The notes beneath the pieces are model-generated. The model did not search any database and was not told the DNA's origin. It saw nothing but the letters and a program-made list of their open reading frames with translations. Source: Chloroflexota bacterium (GTDB lineage: Bacteria > Chloroflexota > Dehalococcoidia > Lucifugimonadales > Lucifugimonadaceae). Taken from it: a DNA stretch of 59,618 nucleotides. Position 1 is the stretch's first letter. Every line of letters starts with the position of its first letter. The position numbers and the translations under genes were made by a program. Positions 44,751 to 53,604 of this stretch are shown here, piece by piece. Location: contig JABMNO010000002.1 of the NCBI GenBank assembly GCA_013204555.1, forward strand, positions 1-59,618. Direction: 5' to 3'.

Positions 44751-45676
44751 AGATTGCAGTCTCGGGCAGCAGTGGGCTTATTGGCGGCGCTGTCGCAAAG
44801 CGGTTGGACGGGGCCAACACAATCATAACCCTTGGCCGACGCGCTAACGCTGATATCCAGGTAGATTTCTCCAAGTTTGCGACTGTAAGTTCGATCGAAC
44901 TATCAGGATGCGACGCCCTCGTTCATTGCGCCGGAGTGGTAGATGAGGATTTCAAAGACGATCCACATTCAGCATTTCTACGTGCCACGGTCGCGTTTGA
45001 GGAGCTCATCAATCGCGCTGTTGCCAGCGGTGTTCGCAGGATCGCCTATTTCTCCACATCTCACGTCTATGGCCCGATGCGGGGTAGACTCATGGATGGT
45101 GCCCGACCCGCGCCGATCACGAATTATGCAATCGCCCACTACGCGAGCGAGATGATATTGCGCCGAATTGCGAAGGAGAATGGCTTGCAGGCTCTTGTCC
45201 TGCGGCCAAACGCCGTCTTCGGGATGCCCGAAAGTATCGAAAGCTTCGACCGGTGGTGGCTGATCCCCTATTCTTTCCCCATATCTGCTGTGACGGAGGG
45301 ATCAATATCACTGCGTTCGCGGGGTGCTGCTCGACGAAATTTCGTTTCCATAAATGATCTGGCAGGTTACGTCGAGTTATTTTTGCAGGAACCCGATTCT
45401 GAGAGAATGTTTGTGACGCTAAACGCAACTGGGCCGGACTCTTATTCGATACGGGAATTTGCCGAACTGTGTGCGGCAGAGTGCGAACAAGTGGTTGGCT
45501 CCGGGTGTGAGGTCAGAGTGCCAGTGGGCGCGGAACCTCCAGAAGAAGAACTTGGATCGGATTTCGAGTACGTGACTGTAAATAGCCATTACGTCGCCAC
45601 TGATGATGTCACTTCCTTTTTGCGCGAATTCATGCCACTCATACAAAGTGGCCAAATTCCAACCAACCACAAGTAG
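44747..45676 (+). CDS. NAD-dependent SDR with Lys-to-His change in the active site
   Basis: This 309-residue extended SDR starts KIAVSGSSGLIGGAVAKRL and has VHCAGVVDEDF, YFSTSHVYGP and LRPNAVFGMPE. At the YxxxK site it reads YAIAH (Tyr127 to His131), so lysine is replaced by histidine. The rest of the fold is well formed, which suggests function, not decay. Coupled by a TTGA overlap to an RmlC-like epimerase, it is the natural candidate for the 4-reductase finishing the CDP-branched-deoxyhexose. TTG start at 44747. A GT2 gene follows four bases after its stop. Confidence 0.82.
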   Translation: MKIAVSGSSGLIGGAVAKRLDGANTIITLGRRANADIQVDFSKFATVSSIELSGCDALVHCAGVVDEDFKDDPHSAFLRATVAFEELINRAVASGVRRIAYFSTSHVYGPMRGRLMDGARPAPITNYAIAHYASEMILRRIAKENGLQALVLRPNAVFGMPESIESFDRWWLIPYSFPISAVTEGSISLRSRGAARRNFVSINDLAGYVELFLQEPDSERMFVTLNATGPDSYSIREFAELCAAECEQVVGSGCEVRVPVGAEPPEEELGSDFEYVTVNSHYVATDDVTSFLREFMPLIQSGQIPTNHK

Positions 45677-45680
45677 CGAT

Positions 45681-46676
45681 ATGGGACCAGCATCTCCGCC
45701 GACTCAGTTAGGTACAGGTACGCGTGGGTATCGAATTGCCTTTGGACTCGCCGTCTATAACGGGGAACAATTCCTCGGAGAATCTGTACGGGCGCTGTTG
45801 AGTCAGACTTATCCTCATTTTCATCTGATAATCAGTGATAATCACTCAGATGATTCAACCGAGGAAATTGCGCGAAAATTGGCCGCGTCAGATGCACGAA
45901 TTACATATGTGCGCAACGATCGAAATCTGGGATTGATCGGAAATTGGAGGATGGCCTATCAAACGGCCGAAAAGGTCCTGGGGGAACTAGATTATTTCGC
46001 GTTCGCCGCTGACCACGACCTCTGGCACGAACGGTGGCTTGAGATTCTTCTGGAAATAATGGAGTCCAACCCCACCGCCATCATGGCCCACCCCAAATAT
46101 AGGGCCATCGATGTCGACGGCAAACTGCTGGACACAAAGACACCACAGTTCGAAACGAAAGGCCTCTCAAGGCCTGATCGCGCCAAAGCAGTCGCAACGC
46201 GATTGAAGCGGCCGGGAACTGCCTTCCATGGATTATGGAGAGCTCAGTATCTTGGCTTAGCCCAAATTTTGCCCTGGTGCACCGCACCAGACCGGTATCT
46301 GATGATGCGGCTAGCTTTAGAAGGCGATTACATATTCGAACCCCAAGAACTCTTTTTTAGGCGATTTCCAGACAAACCCCCAGAAGACGAGATCGGGACC
46401 AACGACCAGGAATACGTTCGCTACATGGATCGCCAAAGAGATTATCTTTTTGGTGGAAACCCTCCGTTCCATTCACATTTTCCAATATTCGCCCACGCAG
46501 GCAGGCTTATCGTCGAGCTGAGCATGGACCCCAGGAAATGGCTCCACGGGAAAGGACACCTTGGAATTCTTATGGCGCTCCGGTATGTCCGCTGGCGCCG
46601 CCGGTACGCCACGCTCGACTTTTTGGCGTTCATCAACAGAGTTGCGTTACGGCGTTCCAATTGGCCACTCCGGTAA
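45681..46676 (+). CDS. Family 2 glycosyltransferase
   Basis: This protein is about 331 residues from ATG 45681 (MGPASPPTQ). The frame reaches back to 45603 inside the SDR gene, but that part is not GT-like. It has RIAFGLAVYNGEQFLGESV, LIISDNHSDDST, and a metal-site variant FAADHDLWH in place of a classical DxD. Later RPGTAFHGLWRAQ and PDRYLMMRLALEGDY suggest the WbbL/CESA-like GT2 relatives in O-antigen clusters. It probably transfers the deoxysugar made by the genes before it. A strong inverted repeat follows 11 bases after its stop. Confidence 0.85.
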   Translation: MGPASPPTQLGTGTRGYRIAFGLAVYNGEQFLGESVRALLSQTYPHFHLIISDNHSDDSTEEIARKLAASDARITYVRNDRNLGLIGNWRMAYQTAEKVLGELDYFAFAADHDLWHERWLEILLEIMESNPTAIMAHPKYRAIDVDGKLLDTKTPQFETKGLSRPDRAKAVATRLKRPGTAFHGLWRAQYLGLAQILPWCTAPDRYLMMRLALEGDYIFEPQELFFRRFPDKPPEDEIGTNDQEYVRYMDRQRDYLFGGNPPFHSHFPIFAHAGRLIVELSMDPRKWLHGKGHLGILMALRYVRWRRRYATLDFLAFINRVALRRSNWPLR

Positions 46677-46687
46677 CCGACCAGGAG

Positions 46688-46714
46688 ATTTGACCCTCCT
46701 CATGAGGGTCAAAT
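46688..46714. terminator. Perfect 11-base inverted repeat (probable terminator hairpin)
   Basis: ATTTGACCCTC (46688-46698) and GAGGGTCAAAT (46704-46714) pair perfectly around the 5-base loop CTCAT. It lies 11 bases after the GT2 stop codon. The T-run after it is weak (TTATCCT), so it is either an inefficient or Rho-assisted terminator or a 3' stabiliser. Confidence 0.6.
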
Positions 46715-46907
46715 TATCCTAGGGATTCCAAATGATCACAGATAATTGAACAATATGGGGACTACCACGTTTAACGTTGTTCAGAATTCATGCATTAAAT
46801 GTAATCTTCGACAATCTGAAAACATTTTTAACTTATTGAGATTTCGTCTGTTGCACATGGAGGTTCATATGGCTTCCCCTGCGACGTGGCGATGAGGCAG
46901 TGAGGCT

Positions 46908-48239
46908 ATGAACGTCAACATGAGCGATACCTCTGTGCCAGCGGCAGACACAATCGTAATAGGCGCCGGCTTTTCGGGATTGGCAGCATCCGGCAGACTT
47001 GCCAGCGAAAATCGCCGCGCAATAGTGCTTGAGAAAAGCGATTTCATTGGAGGGCACGCATCATCGCATCTGATCGGTGAATTTACGTTTGATGAAGGTC
47101 CACACATTTCCTTCACTACAAGGCAATCAATAATGGACTTGCTCGCGTCCGGGGTGAATGGCGAGTTCGTTGAGTTTCAAAGCAAAGTATTAAATTATTG
47201 GCGCGGTCATTGGATTCGACATCCAGCGCAAACCAATCTGTACGGATTACCTCCGGAGTTAATCACCAGTTGTATTGTTGATTTCGTCGCTTCAGCCTCA
47301 TCGTCGGATACAGTACCCGTCAACTACGCAGAATGGTGCATCGCAAACCTTGGACGGTCATTTTCCGAAGAATTTGCCTTCAGATACACCCGCAAATACT
47401 GGACTCGTGAAGCGACGGATCTCACCACTGAATGGGTTGGCCCAAGGATATATGCTCCCAAACTGGATGAGATTCTCCTTGGAGCGCTCACTCCTGACGA
47501 CCGCCGCCACCACTATCTGAACAGTTTCAGATACCCCAAACTGGGAGGGTTCGCTGCATACACAAATTCTTTATTGGAGGGCCAGGAGATCCTTTTGGGC
47601 CATGAAGTCACAACTATTGATTTGGGAAATAAACGACTCAGATTGAAAGATGGCCAACATTTTCAATTTGACAATTTGATTTCCTCCATGCCTCTCCCGG
47701 AACTTATTTCCCTGATACCGAGTGCACCCAATGAAGTGCGCTTGGCCGCGTCAAACCTGATGTGTACATCCGTCGCGATCGTGAGCCTGGGGATCGATCG
47801 AGCCGATGGTTTTCCTGACGCGGACTGGATCTATTTTTATGATGAAGATATTTCGTTTTCTAGAATCCATTTCCCGCACAAGTTTTCAGAGAACAATGCA
47901 CCACCGGGAAAAGGAAGCATACAAGTTGAAATTTACTATTCAAAATATAAAGACTTGCCAGATGGAGATTTGATCGATAGAACAATTTTAGATCTTCAGA
48001 AAACAGGGGTCATGAAACCTGAAGATCAAGTACTGGAATCCCATATTTTTCAAGTTCAGTATGCGAATGTTGTCTTCGATTTCGCGAGAGAAGCCAACCT
48101 AAAAATTGTTCACGAATACTTGAGCGCTAAGGGGGTCAAAGTATGTGGGCGCTATGGCGATTGGGGATACCACTGGACGGATGACAGCATTATCAGTGGA
48201 CGGGCTGCAGCTGACGCCGTGCTCAGCCTCAGGGCGTAA
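46908..48239 (+). CDS. FAD-dependent amine-oxidase-like protein (protoporphyrinogen oxidase/UDP-galactopyranose mutase relative)
   Basis: This 443-residue flavoprotein has the dinucleotide-binding TIVIGAGFSGLAASGRLASE, the LEKSDFIGGHASS motif, FDEGPHISF, YTRKYWTREATDLTTEW, RYPKLGGFAAY and a C-terminal GDWGYHWTDDSIISGRAAA that closes the FAD site. It belongs to the broad NAD(P)-binding amine oxidase family found in many polysaccharide loci; the exact reaction is unknown, but a redox or isomerase step on a nucleotide sugar or isoprenoid is typical. ATG at 46908, or ATG four codons later. The gene is noticeably more AT-rich than its neighbours, suggesting separate acquisition. A promoter is expected in the AT-rich gap before it (46715-46907). 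Confidence 0.82.
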   Translation: MNVNMSDTSVPAADTIVIGAGFSGLAASGRLASENRRAIVLEKSDFIGGHASSHLIGEFTFDEGPHISFTTRQSIMDLLASGVNGEFVEFQSKVLNYWRGHWIRHPAQTNLYGLPPELITSCIVDFVASASSSDTVPVNYAEWCIANLGRSFSEEFAFRYTRKYWTREATDLTTEWVGPRIYAPKLDEILLGALTPDDRRHHYLNSFRYPKLGGFAAYTNSLLEGQEILLGHEVTTIDLGNKRLRLKDGQHFQFDNLISSMPLPELISLIPSAPNEVRLAASNLMCTSVAIVSLGIDRADGFPDADWIYFYDEDISFSRIHFPHKFSENNAPPGKGSIQVEIYYSKYKDLPDGDLIDRTILDLQKTGVMKPEDQVLESHIFQVQYANVVFDFAREANLKIVHEYLSAKGVKVCGRYGDWGYHWTDDSIISGRAAADAVLSLRA

Positions 48240-48251
48240 ACTCTGCGATAG

Positions 48252-48266
48252 CCGCCCATAGGGCGG
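48252..48266. terminator. Short GC hairpin after the amine-oxidase-like gene
   Basis: CCGCCC (48252-48257) and GGGCGG (48261-48266) pair around the 3-base loop ATA, 13 bases after the stop codon. There is no T-run, so termination is only likely if assisted. Confidence 0.4.
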
Positions 48267-48400
48267 TACACTCAGCCCTAACCTCCAAGAATTGGTCACC
48301 CCGGTGTCCGCTAGCCACAGTGGGGCGAAGTACTAGGATCTCAGAAAATACAATCGCAATTTCTCCGAAGGCGTCGAAGCGCTGGCTCCGGCGCATCTGA

Positions 48401-49366
48401 GTGCGCTACATGCCAAATTCCAACACCCAACCCCCTCCCCCACGTCTGACCATAGGAATGCCTGTTCGAAACGGCGAACTGGATCTGCCCCGGTCAATAG
48501 GATCTCTCTTAAACCAAAACTTCAGTGATTTTGAGCTTGTTGTTTGTGATAACGATTCCACCGATGGCACGCGAGAACTATTGCGAAAGCTATCGAAGGA
48601 AGATCCAAGAGTAAGCGTTCATCTCAACAAGACAAATATTGGACACCTCGCCAACTTCGACAAAGTGCTGCAATTGGCGCGCGGTGAATACTTCATGTGG
48701 GCATCCGCAGATGATTTTTGGCATCCGGAATTCGCAAGCGCACTAATTGATGAATTGGATTCTGATCCGGGCGCTGACGCAGCAGTCAGTGCCATCAAAC
48801 GCGTGACTCCTACCGGGGATGACGTGGACACCATTAGGTTCCCTATGTTGTCCGGTCAAAAGTCAATAAGTCGGATTGCGCTTGCCACCGTCATTGCGAG
48901 CGGCTATGCGAACAGACTCAGATATCACCTTTTGTTCTACTCCATTTTCCGCCGGGATTTCGTTCAGAGTGGGATGCCTTATCCGGCCGTTTCAACTGTG
49001 TATCCAGACCGCACGTTCATGACTCAATTCGCGCTGGGGGGAAAGTTCGCCTACGTTAACCGGCCGCTAATGGTGAAAACTTTTGATACCTGTCCCTCGC
49101 AAAACCGATGGGCTGAAGAGGATTTCGGCAGCGCCCTGACTGAAGACTCGTGGAAGTTTCTGAAGTCTTCCTTGGCAATCGCTCCGCTCCTGGTACGATC
49201 CAACGCCGTCCCACTTCATCAGAAACTTTTCATCCCTGCAGTGATGATAGCCGCCATGTGGGGATACCGATTTGAGCTTTACTCCGGTGGATCAAGATGG
49301 ATGGTGCCATTCAGGTCGCTCAGGCGAGTCACCAGATTGATTGTGCGACGCAAATGGAAAATATAG
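48401..49366 (+). CDS. Family 2 glycosyltransferase
   Basis: This 321-residue GT2 enzyme has PRLTIGMPVRNGELDLPRSI, LVVCDNDSTDGTRELL, NIGHLANFDKVLQLARG and a metal site SADDFWHP. A GTG at 48401 opens the frame; ATG at 48410 is the better start and loses only three residues. The Arg-rich C terminus (RRVTRLIVRRKWK) may dock on the membrane. It stands between the amine-oxidase-like gene and the nonulosonate genes. Donor unknown; transfer of the nonulosonate is possible but most sialyltransferases are not GT2. Confidence 0.87.
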   Translation: MRYMPNSNTQPPPPRLTIGMPVRNGELDLPRSIGSLLNQNFSDFELVVCDNDSTDGTRELLRKLSKEDPRVSVHLNKTNIGHLANFDKVLQLARGEYFMWASADDFWHPEFASALIDELDSDPGADAAVSAIKRVTPTGDDVDTIRFPMLSGQKSISRIALATVIASGYANRLRYHLLFYSIFRRDFVQSGMPYPAVSTVYPDRTFMTQFALGGKFAYVNRPLMVKTFDTCPSQNRWAEEDFGSALTEDSWKFLKSSLAIAPLLVRSNAVPLHQKLFIPAVMIAAMWGYRFELYSGGSRWMVPFRSLRRVTRLIVRRKWKI

Positions 49367-49432
49367 CCGCTCTCCACGCCGTGGTCTCGAGGGGAGAGAT
49401 TCAATTGATATGGAACAAGTAATGGTTCCCTA

Positions 49433-49462
49433 ATGACTATCCATTTGAACGGTCGCTATAAT
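49433..49462 (+). promoter_or_regulatory. Candidate promoter for the nonulosonate operon
   Basis: A perfect TATAAT lies at 49457-49462, with a 4-of-6 match ATGACT at 49433-49438 and an 18-base spacer. Transcription would start near 49470, about 60 bases before the neuB ATG. A GGAAC/GTTCC inverted repeat lies just upstream (about 49412-49430). Confidence 0.45.
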
Positions 49463-49531
49463 CGGTAGTCACATCCGTCATCCGTGATAAACGGTCGCCC
49501 CACACACTTATTGAGCCCCATGTAGGTAAAT

Positions 49532-50587
49532 ATGCCCAGAGAACTTCTCTTTGACAATCAGCTAATCAGTGATGACGCGCCCCCTTTCATAATCGCTGAG
49601 ATCGGACACAACCACGCCGGCGAGATGGATAAGGCCAAGGTGATGGTTGATTCTGCGATCGCAGCAGGGGCTTCGGCGGTCAAATTCCAGACGCGCAATC
49701 CAAAAGAGGTTTACTCCAAGGCTGAGTACAACCGCACAGCGGACAATCCTCAGTGGATGGATCCTGTTTATGGAAAGCACCGAGAAGCTTTGGAGCCATC
49801 GAAAGAAGAGTGGCAAGACCTCTTCGATTACTGCAAATCCAAGAACGTCACGTTCATCTCAACGCCATTCGATTTCACCAGCGTCGACTTGCTGGAGAAT
49901 ATGGGCGTCCCCGGCTACAAAGTGGCTTCCGGCGACGCCACCAATATTCCAATGATCGAGTACATCGCAAAGCTCGGAAAGCCCACCATCATCTCCACCG
50001 GCGGCTGCTCCATTGAGGACGTAGACAGGCTTCATGAAGCCTTCATGAAGCACAACAACCAGTTGGCGATCCTCCAGTGCTCATGCATCTACCCCTGCCC
50101 GCCTGAAGTGATGAATCTGAATGTCATCGCAATGTACCGCGAGCGCTACCCCGACACGGTAGTTGGTCTCTCAACGCATCAGCCAAACTGGGCAGTCAAC
50201 ATCGCCGCCTACACTCTGGGTGGTCGAGTATTTGAGAATCACTACACCAATGACCGGGACTGGAAGGGAACGGACAACAACTTCTCACTCACCCCAGAAA
50301 TGCTGAAGCAGTTCGTTGCGGGCGTGAATGAAGTCCGCGTGGCTCTGGGTAGCCACGAGAAATTCCAGGAACCCGTTGAGGCGGCATACACGCTCGAGCG
50401 CCGCAAGAAGCTAGTCGCACGACGTGATATCCCGTTAGGCCACATCATCGAAGAAGCTGACCTGGCCATAAAGTGCCCCGGAGACGGACTGCAACCATGG
50501 CAACTCAATGATGTCATCGGCAGGCCCGCCCTGGGGGCGATAGAAGCTGAAGATGACATCACCTCGGTAGCGGTGTTTGGGGAATAA
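49532..50587 (+). CDS. neuB: NeuB-family nonulosonate (sialic acid-like) synthase
   Basis: This 351-residue protein has the NeuB TIM barrel: IIAEIGHNHAGEMDKAKVMV, AVKFQTRNPKEVYS, FISTPFDF, GVPGYKVASGDATNIPMIEY, PTIISTGG, LSTHQPNW and ENHYTNDRDWKGTDNNFS. A C-terminal antifreeze-like SAF domain (about 285-351, RRDIPLGHIIEEADL) completes it. NeuB condenses phosphoenolpyruvate with a six-carbon aminosugar to make a nine-carbon sugar acid. Which one (sialic, legionaminic or other) cannot be told, because no UDP-HexNAc 2-epimerase or aminotransferase is present. ATG start; its stop overlaps the cytidylyltransferase by 11 bases. Confidence 0.9.
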   Translation: MPRELLFDNQLISDDAPPFIIAEIGHNHAGEMDKAKVMVDSAIAAGASAVKFQTRNPKEVYSKAEYNRTADNPQWMDPVYGKHREALEPSKEEWQDLFDYCKSKNVTFISTPFDFTSVDLLENMGVPGYKVASGDATNIPMIEYIAKLGKPTIISTGGCSIEDVDRLHEAFMKHNNQLAILQCSCIYPCPPEVMNLNVIAMYRERYPDTVVGLSTHQPNWAVNIAAYTLGGRVFENHYTNDRDWKGTDNNFSLTPEMLKQFVAGVNEVRVALGSHEKFQEPVEAAYTLERRKKLVARRDIPLGHIIEEADLAIKCPGDGLQPWQLNDVIGRPALGAIEAEDDITSVAVFGE

Positions 50588-51344
50588 CGAAACCACGCCC
50601 AAGGTCGTTGCATTAATTCCCGCCCGGGGCGGATCGGTCCGAGTGCCTGGGAAAAATACTCGCTCGCTGGCGGGACATCCTCTCATCGCCTACACAATAT
50701 CTTCGGCGATCGATAGCGGAGTCTTCGACAAAGTGGTTGTCTCAACCGATGAAGAGAGAACCGCAGAGATCGGTCGACACTACGGTGCTGATGTTCCATT
50801 TCTCAGGCCAGTTGACTATTCGGGGTCCACGTCTCCCGACATCGAATTCGTGGTTCATGCATTAGACGAATACAGAAACCTTGGCACCGCGTTCGACGCG
50901 TTCAGCATCCTTCGCCCTACAAGCCCATTTAGGAAGCCACAAACGATTCAGCGCGCGTGGGCTGAATTTCTTGAGGCTGGTCCCAGCGTCGACTCGCTGC
51001 GAGCGGTCGAGAGATGTAATGAACATCCGATGAAGATGTGGGTCATTCGCGGAAAACTGATGCATCCACTGTTCGCCTTCGGACCGCAAGATCAGCCCTG
51101 GCACTCCAGCCAGTACCCAACACTCCCGGAGATCTACGTCCAAAACGCCTCGCTTGAAATCGCGTGGTCTCGAGTAGCTCTGGAAGATCGCACTATCGCT
51201 GGCGAAACGATCATGCCATTCCTGACCGTCGAGGACGAGGGTATCGACGTCAATAACAAGTACGACTGGGCTATTGTCGAGCAGATGATCGCCGCTGGTG
51301 ACGCCAAATTGCCTGAGGTCCACCAACCTCCATTCGCGGACTGA
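50577..51344 (+). CDS. neuA: CMP-nonulosonate cytidylyltransferase-like protein
   Basis: This 255-residue protein belongs to the NeuA/KdsB-like nucleotidyltransferases: VVALIPARGGSVRVPGKNTRSLAG at the CTP site, LIAYTISSAIDSGVFDKVVV, SILRPTSPFRKPQTIQRAW, and a C-terminal FLTVEDEGIDVNNKYDWAI. It would activate the NeuB product as a CMP-sugar. TTG start at 50577, overlapping neuB by 11 bases. Length is slightly above the usual 220-235. A GDP- rather than CMP-transfer, known in one legionaminic acid pathway, is possible. Confidence 0.87.
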   Translation: MGNNETTPKVVALIPARGGSVRVPGKNTRSLAGHPLIAYTISSAIDSGVFDKVVVSTDEERTAEIGRHYGADVPFLRPVDYSGSTSPDIEFVVHALDEYRNLGTAFDAFSILRPTSPFRKPQTIQRAWAEFLEAGPSVDSLRAVERCNEHPMKMWVIRGKLMHPLFAFGPQDQPWHSSQYPTLPEIYVQNASLEIAWSRVALEDRTIAGETIMPFLTVEDEGIDVNNKYDWAIVEQMIAAGDAKLPEVHQPPFAD

Positions 51345-51432
51345 TCATTATGCCGAACTTTATACTGGCTAACAGCCAACTTTTCAGCGCGAGCACTCAT
51401 TCTTCAATGTTCATGTCCCACAGGTCTTACAG

Positions 51433-53604
51433 ATGAAACAGGTTGTATCGACTTCCACCGGCGTTCAGTTGCTTGAAATTCCACGTCCGGCACTTGAACC
51501 CGGCACCGTTGCGGTAGAGGTCGCTCACTCCTTTGTGTCTAGCGGCACGGAGATGGCTACGGTTAACGCCGTTGAAAGCCAGGGCGGAAGCCTCGCCGGA
51601 CATGTCGCCAGAAATCCACAGCTTATTTCTCGGGTCGTCGATCACCTCAAGAAGCGTGGGATCCGGAAGACGGTTTCTTCAATCACATCACATCTTTCGA
51701 CTAGATCGGACCAGTCTCAGAGGCTGGTGGCGCTTGGATACTCATGTGCTGGCAAAGTAATTGGCGTTGGGCCAGGAGTGACCACCACTTCGGTTGGCGA
51801 CCGTGTTGCGTGTGCTGGGGCAAGTAGAGCCACTCATTCTGAGATCGTCGTCGTCCCAGAAAACCTGATTACACACATTCCTCCCGGGCTAGACACACGC
51901 AACGCCTCGTCTGTCGCCGTTGGTGCCATCGCGTTGCAAGCCGTGCGCCAGGCTGACTTGCGGCTTGGAGAGAGCGCCGCAGTGATCGGACTGGGCCTCA
52001 TTGGTCTGATGACCACTCAGTTGCTGAAAGCTGCTGGCATCAGGGTCATTGGATTTGAGCTTGATGAAAAGCGAAACGCTGTAGCCAGAGAACTCGGGAT
52101 AGACGAGGCGCATTCTGAGATCGTCTCTGCGATACAGGCGACCAACCGATTCACGGGACATCACGGTGTTGACGCCACCATACTCACCGCAAGTTCCCGG
52201 AGTCCTGAAGTTGCAAACCTTGCGATGGAACTCACCCGCAAGAAAGGCAAAGTGGTCGTTGTTGGAGACGTCAAGCTAGACCTCGCCCGCAACCCGTTCC
52301 TTCGCAAAGAGATCGAACTGGTCGTCAGTTCGTCCTACGGCCCTGGTCGATATGACGAGAGCTACGAAGACGGCGGACACGATTACCCCTATGCCTATGT
52401 GCGATGGACCGAACAACGCAACATGGAAGCCTACCTGCGCCTTGTCCGGGACGGCTCGGTAACACTTGAGCCGCTGGTCCGAGATTTTGAACTTGCATTA
52501 GCAACGTCAGCATACGCGGCGCTGCAGGCCACCGAAAACAGGCCGATTGCGGCAATTCTTTCTTACCCTGTGGGCGATGGCTCATCGTCTATCGTGGCGC
52601 CCTCGATTATCCCGACCCTTAGCCGCTCTGTGCCAAACATCGCGCTGGTAGGCGCTGGGAAATTTGTCATGGGCACACATGTACCGATCTTGCGAGGGTT
52701 GAGTGATAAAGCTCACATCGCGGCCATCGTCGGCCGTTCAGGAGCTCGGGCAGCAGAGGCGGCCGCCAAGCTTGGCGCTGAAATTGCTTCCACCGATATC
52801 GACGAAGTGCTTGGTAACGATGATATCGATGCGATCATTATCGGCACTCGGCACAACTTACATGCCAGCCTTGTCTTGCAGGCGCTGAACGCAGGCAAGC
52901 ACGTACTCGTGGAAAAGCCTCTCGCGGTCAACCCCGACGAATTATCCGAAATCGAATCGTTCTACGGGTCGGACGACCCTGTATCGAAACCCATTTTGCT
53001 CACCGGCTTCAACAGGCGGTTTGCGCCGCTCGTATTGAGGTTGCGCGAGTGGCTCTCCGAATTAGAGCCGCCCTACCTGATCAACTATCAGATGAACGCT
53101 GGCTTCATGGATCCGGCACACTGGCTTAGAACCGAGGAGGGCGCGGGCCGGAATATCGGCGAAGCCTGCCACATCTACGATGTCCTCACGAGCATCACGG
53201 AGGCCAGAGCCACCTCCGTCTCAGCCAAAGGGTTGAGGTGGCCGGGCGACGTTCATGCCAGGAACGAGAATTTCACCACTACAATCGAGTTTGAAGACGG
53301 ATCGATGGGAGCCGCCACTTACTCAAGTGTCGGCAGTTCAAAGTACCCAAAGGAGTTGCTGCACGTGCACGCAGGCGAGCATGTTTTTGTACTCACTGAC
53401 TACCTGAACCTGGAATCGCACGGTGTACAGACCAGAACTGAGTCAATTGACAGCCAGGATAAGGGTCACAAAAACGAGATCGAAGCCTTTATTGAGGCGA
53501 TATCCGGACGCGCCGATGTCCCTATACCTCTGTGGCAGCAGTTCCAGGCAACACGAATCGCCAATGAGGTGGAGACCCTTTTGCGATCTCCGATCGGCGC
53601 CTGA
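51433..53604 (+). CDS. Bi-domain oxidoreductase: MDR alcohol dehydrogenase fused to Gfo/Idh/MocA
   Basis: This 723-residue fusion has an N-terminal MDR dehydrogenase (about 1-375) with LALEPGTVAVEVAHSFVSSGTEM-like start, GYSCAGKVIGVG, VGDRVACAGA and the Rossmann AAVIGLGLIGLMTTQLL. A second Rossmann domain (about 400-720) starts NIALVGAGKFVMGTHVPIL and carries the Gfo/Idh EKP motif HVLVEKPLAVNP and GEACHIYDVL. The same fusion is known in O-antigen and exopolysaccharide loci, where its reaction is not established. ATG start. Its TGA stop overlaps the ATG of the methyltransferase gene by one base. Confidence 0.9.
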   Translation: MKQVVSTSTGVQLLEIPRPALEPGTVAVEVAHSFVSSGTEMATVNAVESQGGSLAGHVARNPQLISRVVDHLKKRGIRKTVSSITSHLSTRSDQSQRLVALGYSCAGKVIGVGPGVTTTSVGDRVACAGASRATHSEIVVVPENLITHIPPGLDTRNASSVAVGAIALQAVRQADLRLGESAAVIGLGLIGLMTTQLLKAAGIRVIGFELDEKRNAVARELGIDEAHSEIVSAIQATNRFTGHHGVDATILTASSRSPEVANLAMELTRKKGKVVVVGDVKLDLARNPFLRKEIELVVSSSYGPGRYDESYEDGGHDYPYAYVRWTEQRNMEAYLRLVRDGSVTLEPLVRDFELALATSAYAALQATENRPIAAILSYPVGDGSSSIVAPSIIPTLSRSVPNIALVGAGKFVMGTHVPILRGLSDKAHIAAIVGRSGARAAEAAAKLGAEIASTDIDEVLGNDDIDAIIIGTRHNLHASLVLQALNAGKHVLVEKPLAVNPDELSEIESFYGSDDPVSKPILLTGFNRRFAPLVLRLREWLSELEPPYLINYQMNAGFMDPAHWLRTEEGAGRNIGEACHIYDVLTSITEARATSVSAKGLRWPGDVHARNENFTTTIEFEDGSMGAATYSSVGSSKYPKELLHVHAGEHVFVLTDYLNLESHGVQTRTESIDSQDKGHKNEIEAFIEAISGRADVPIPLWQQFQATRIANEVETLLRSPIGA

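Noticed and set aside
50862..51326. 154-codon frame on the - strand
   Set aside because: Antisense of the NeuA-like gene; no motif.
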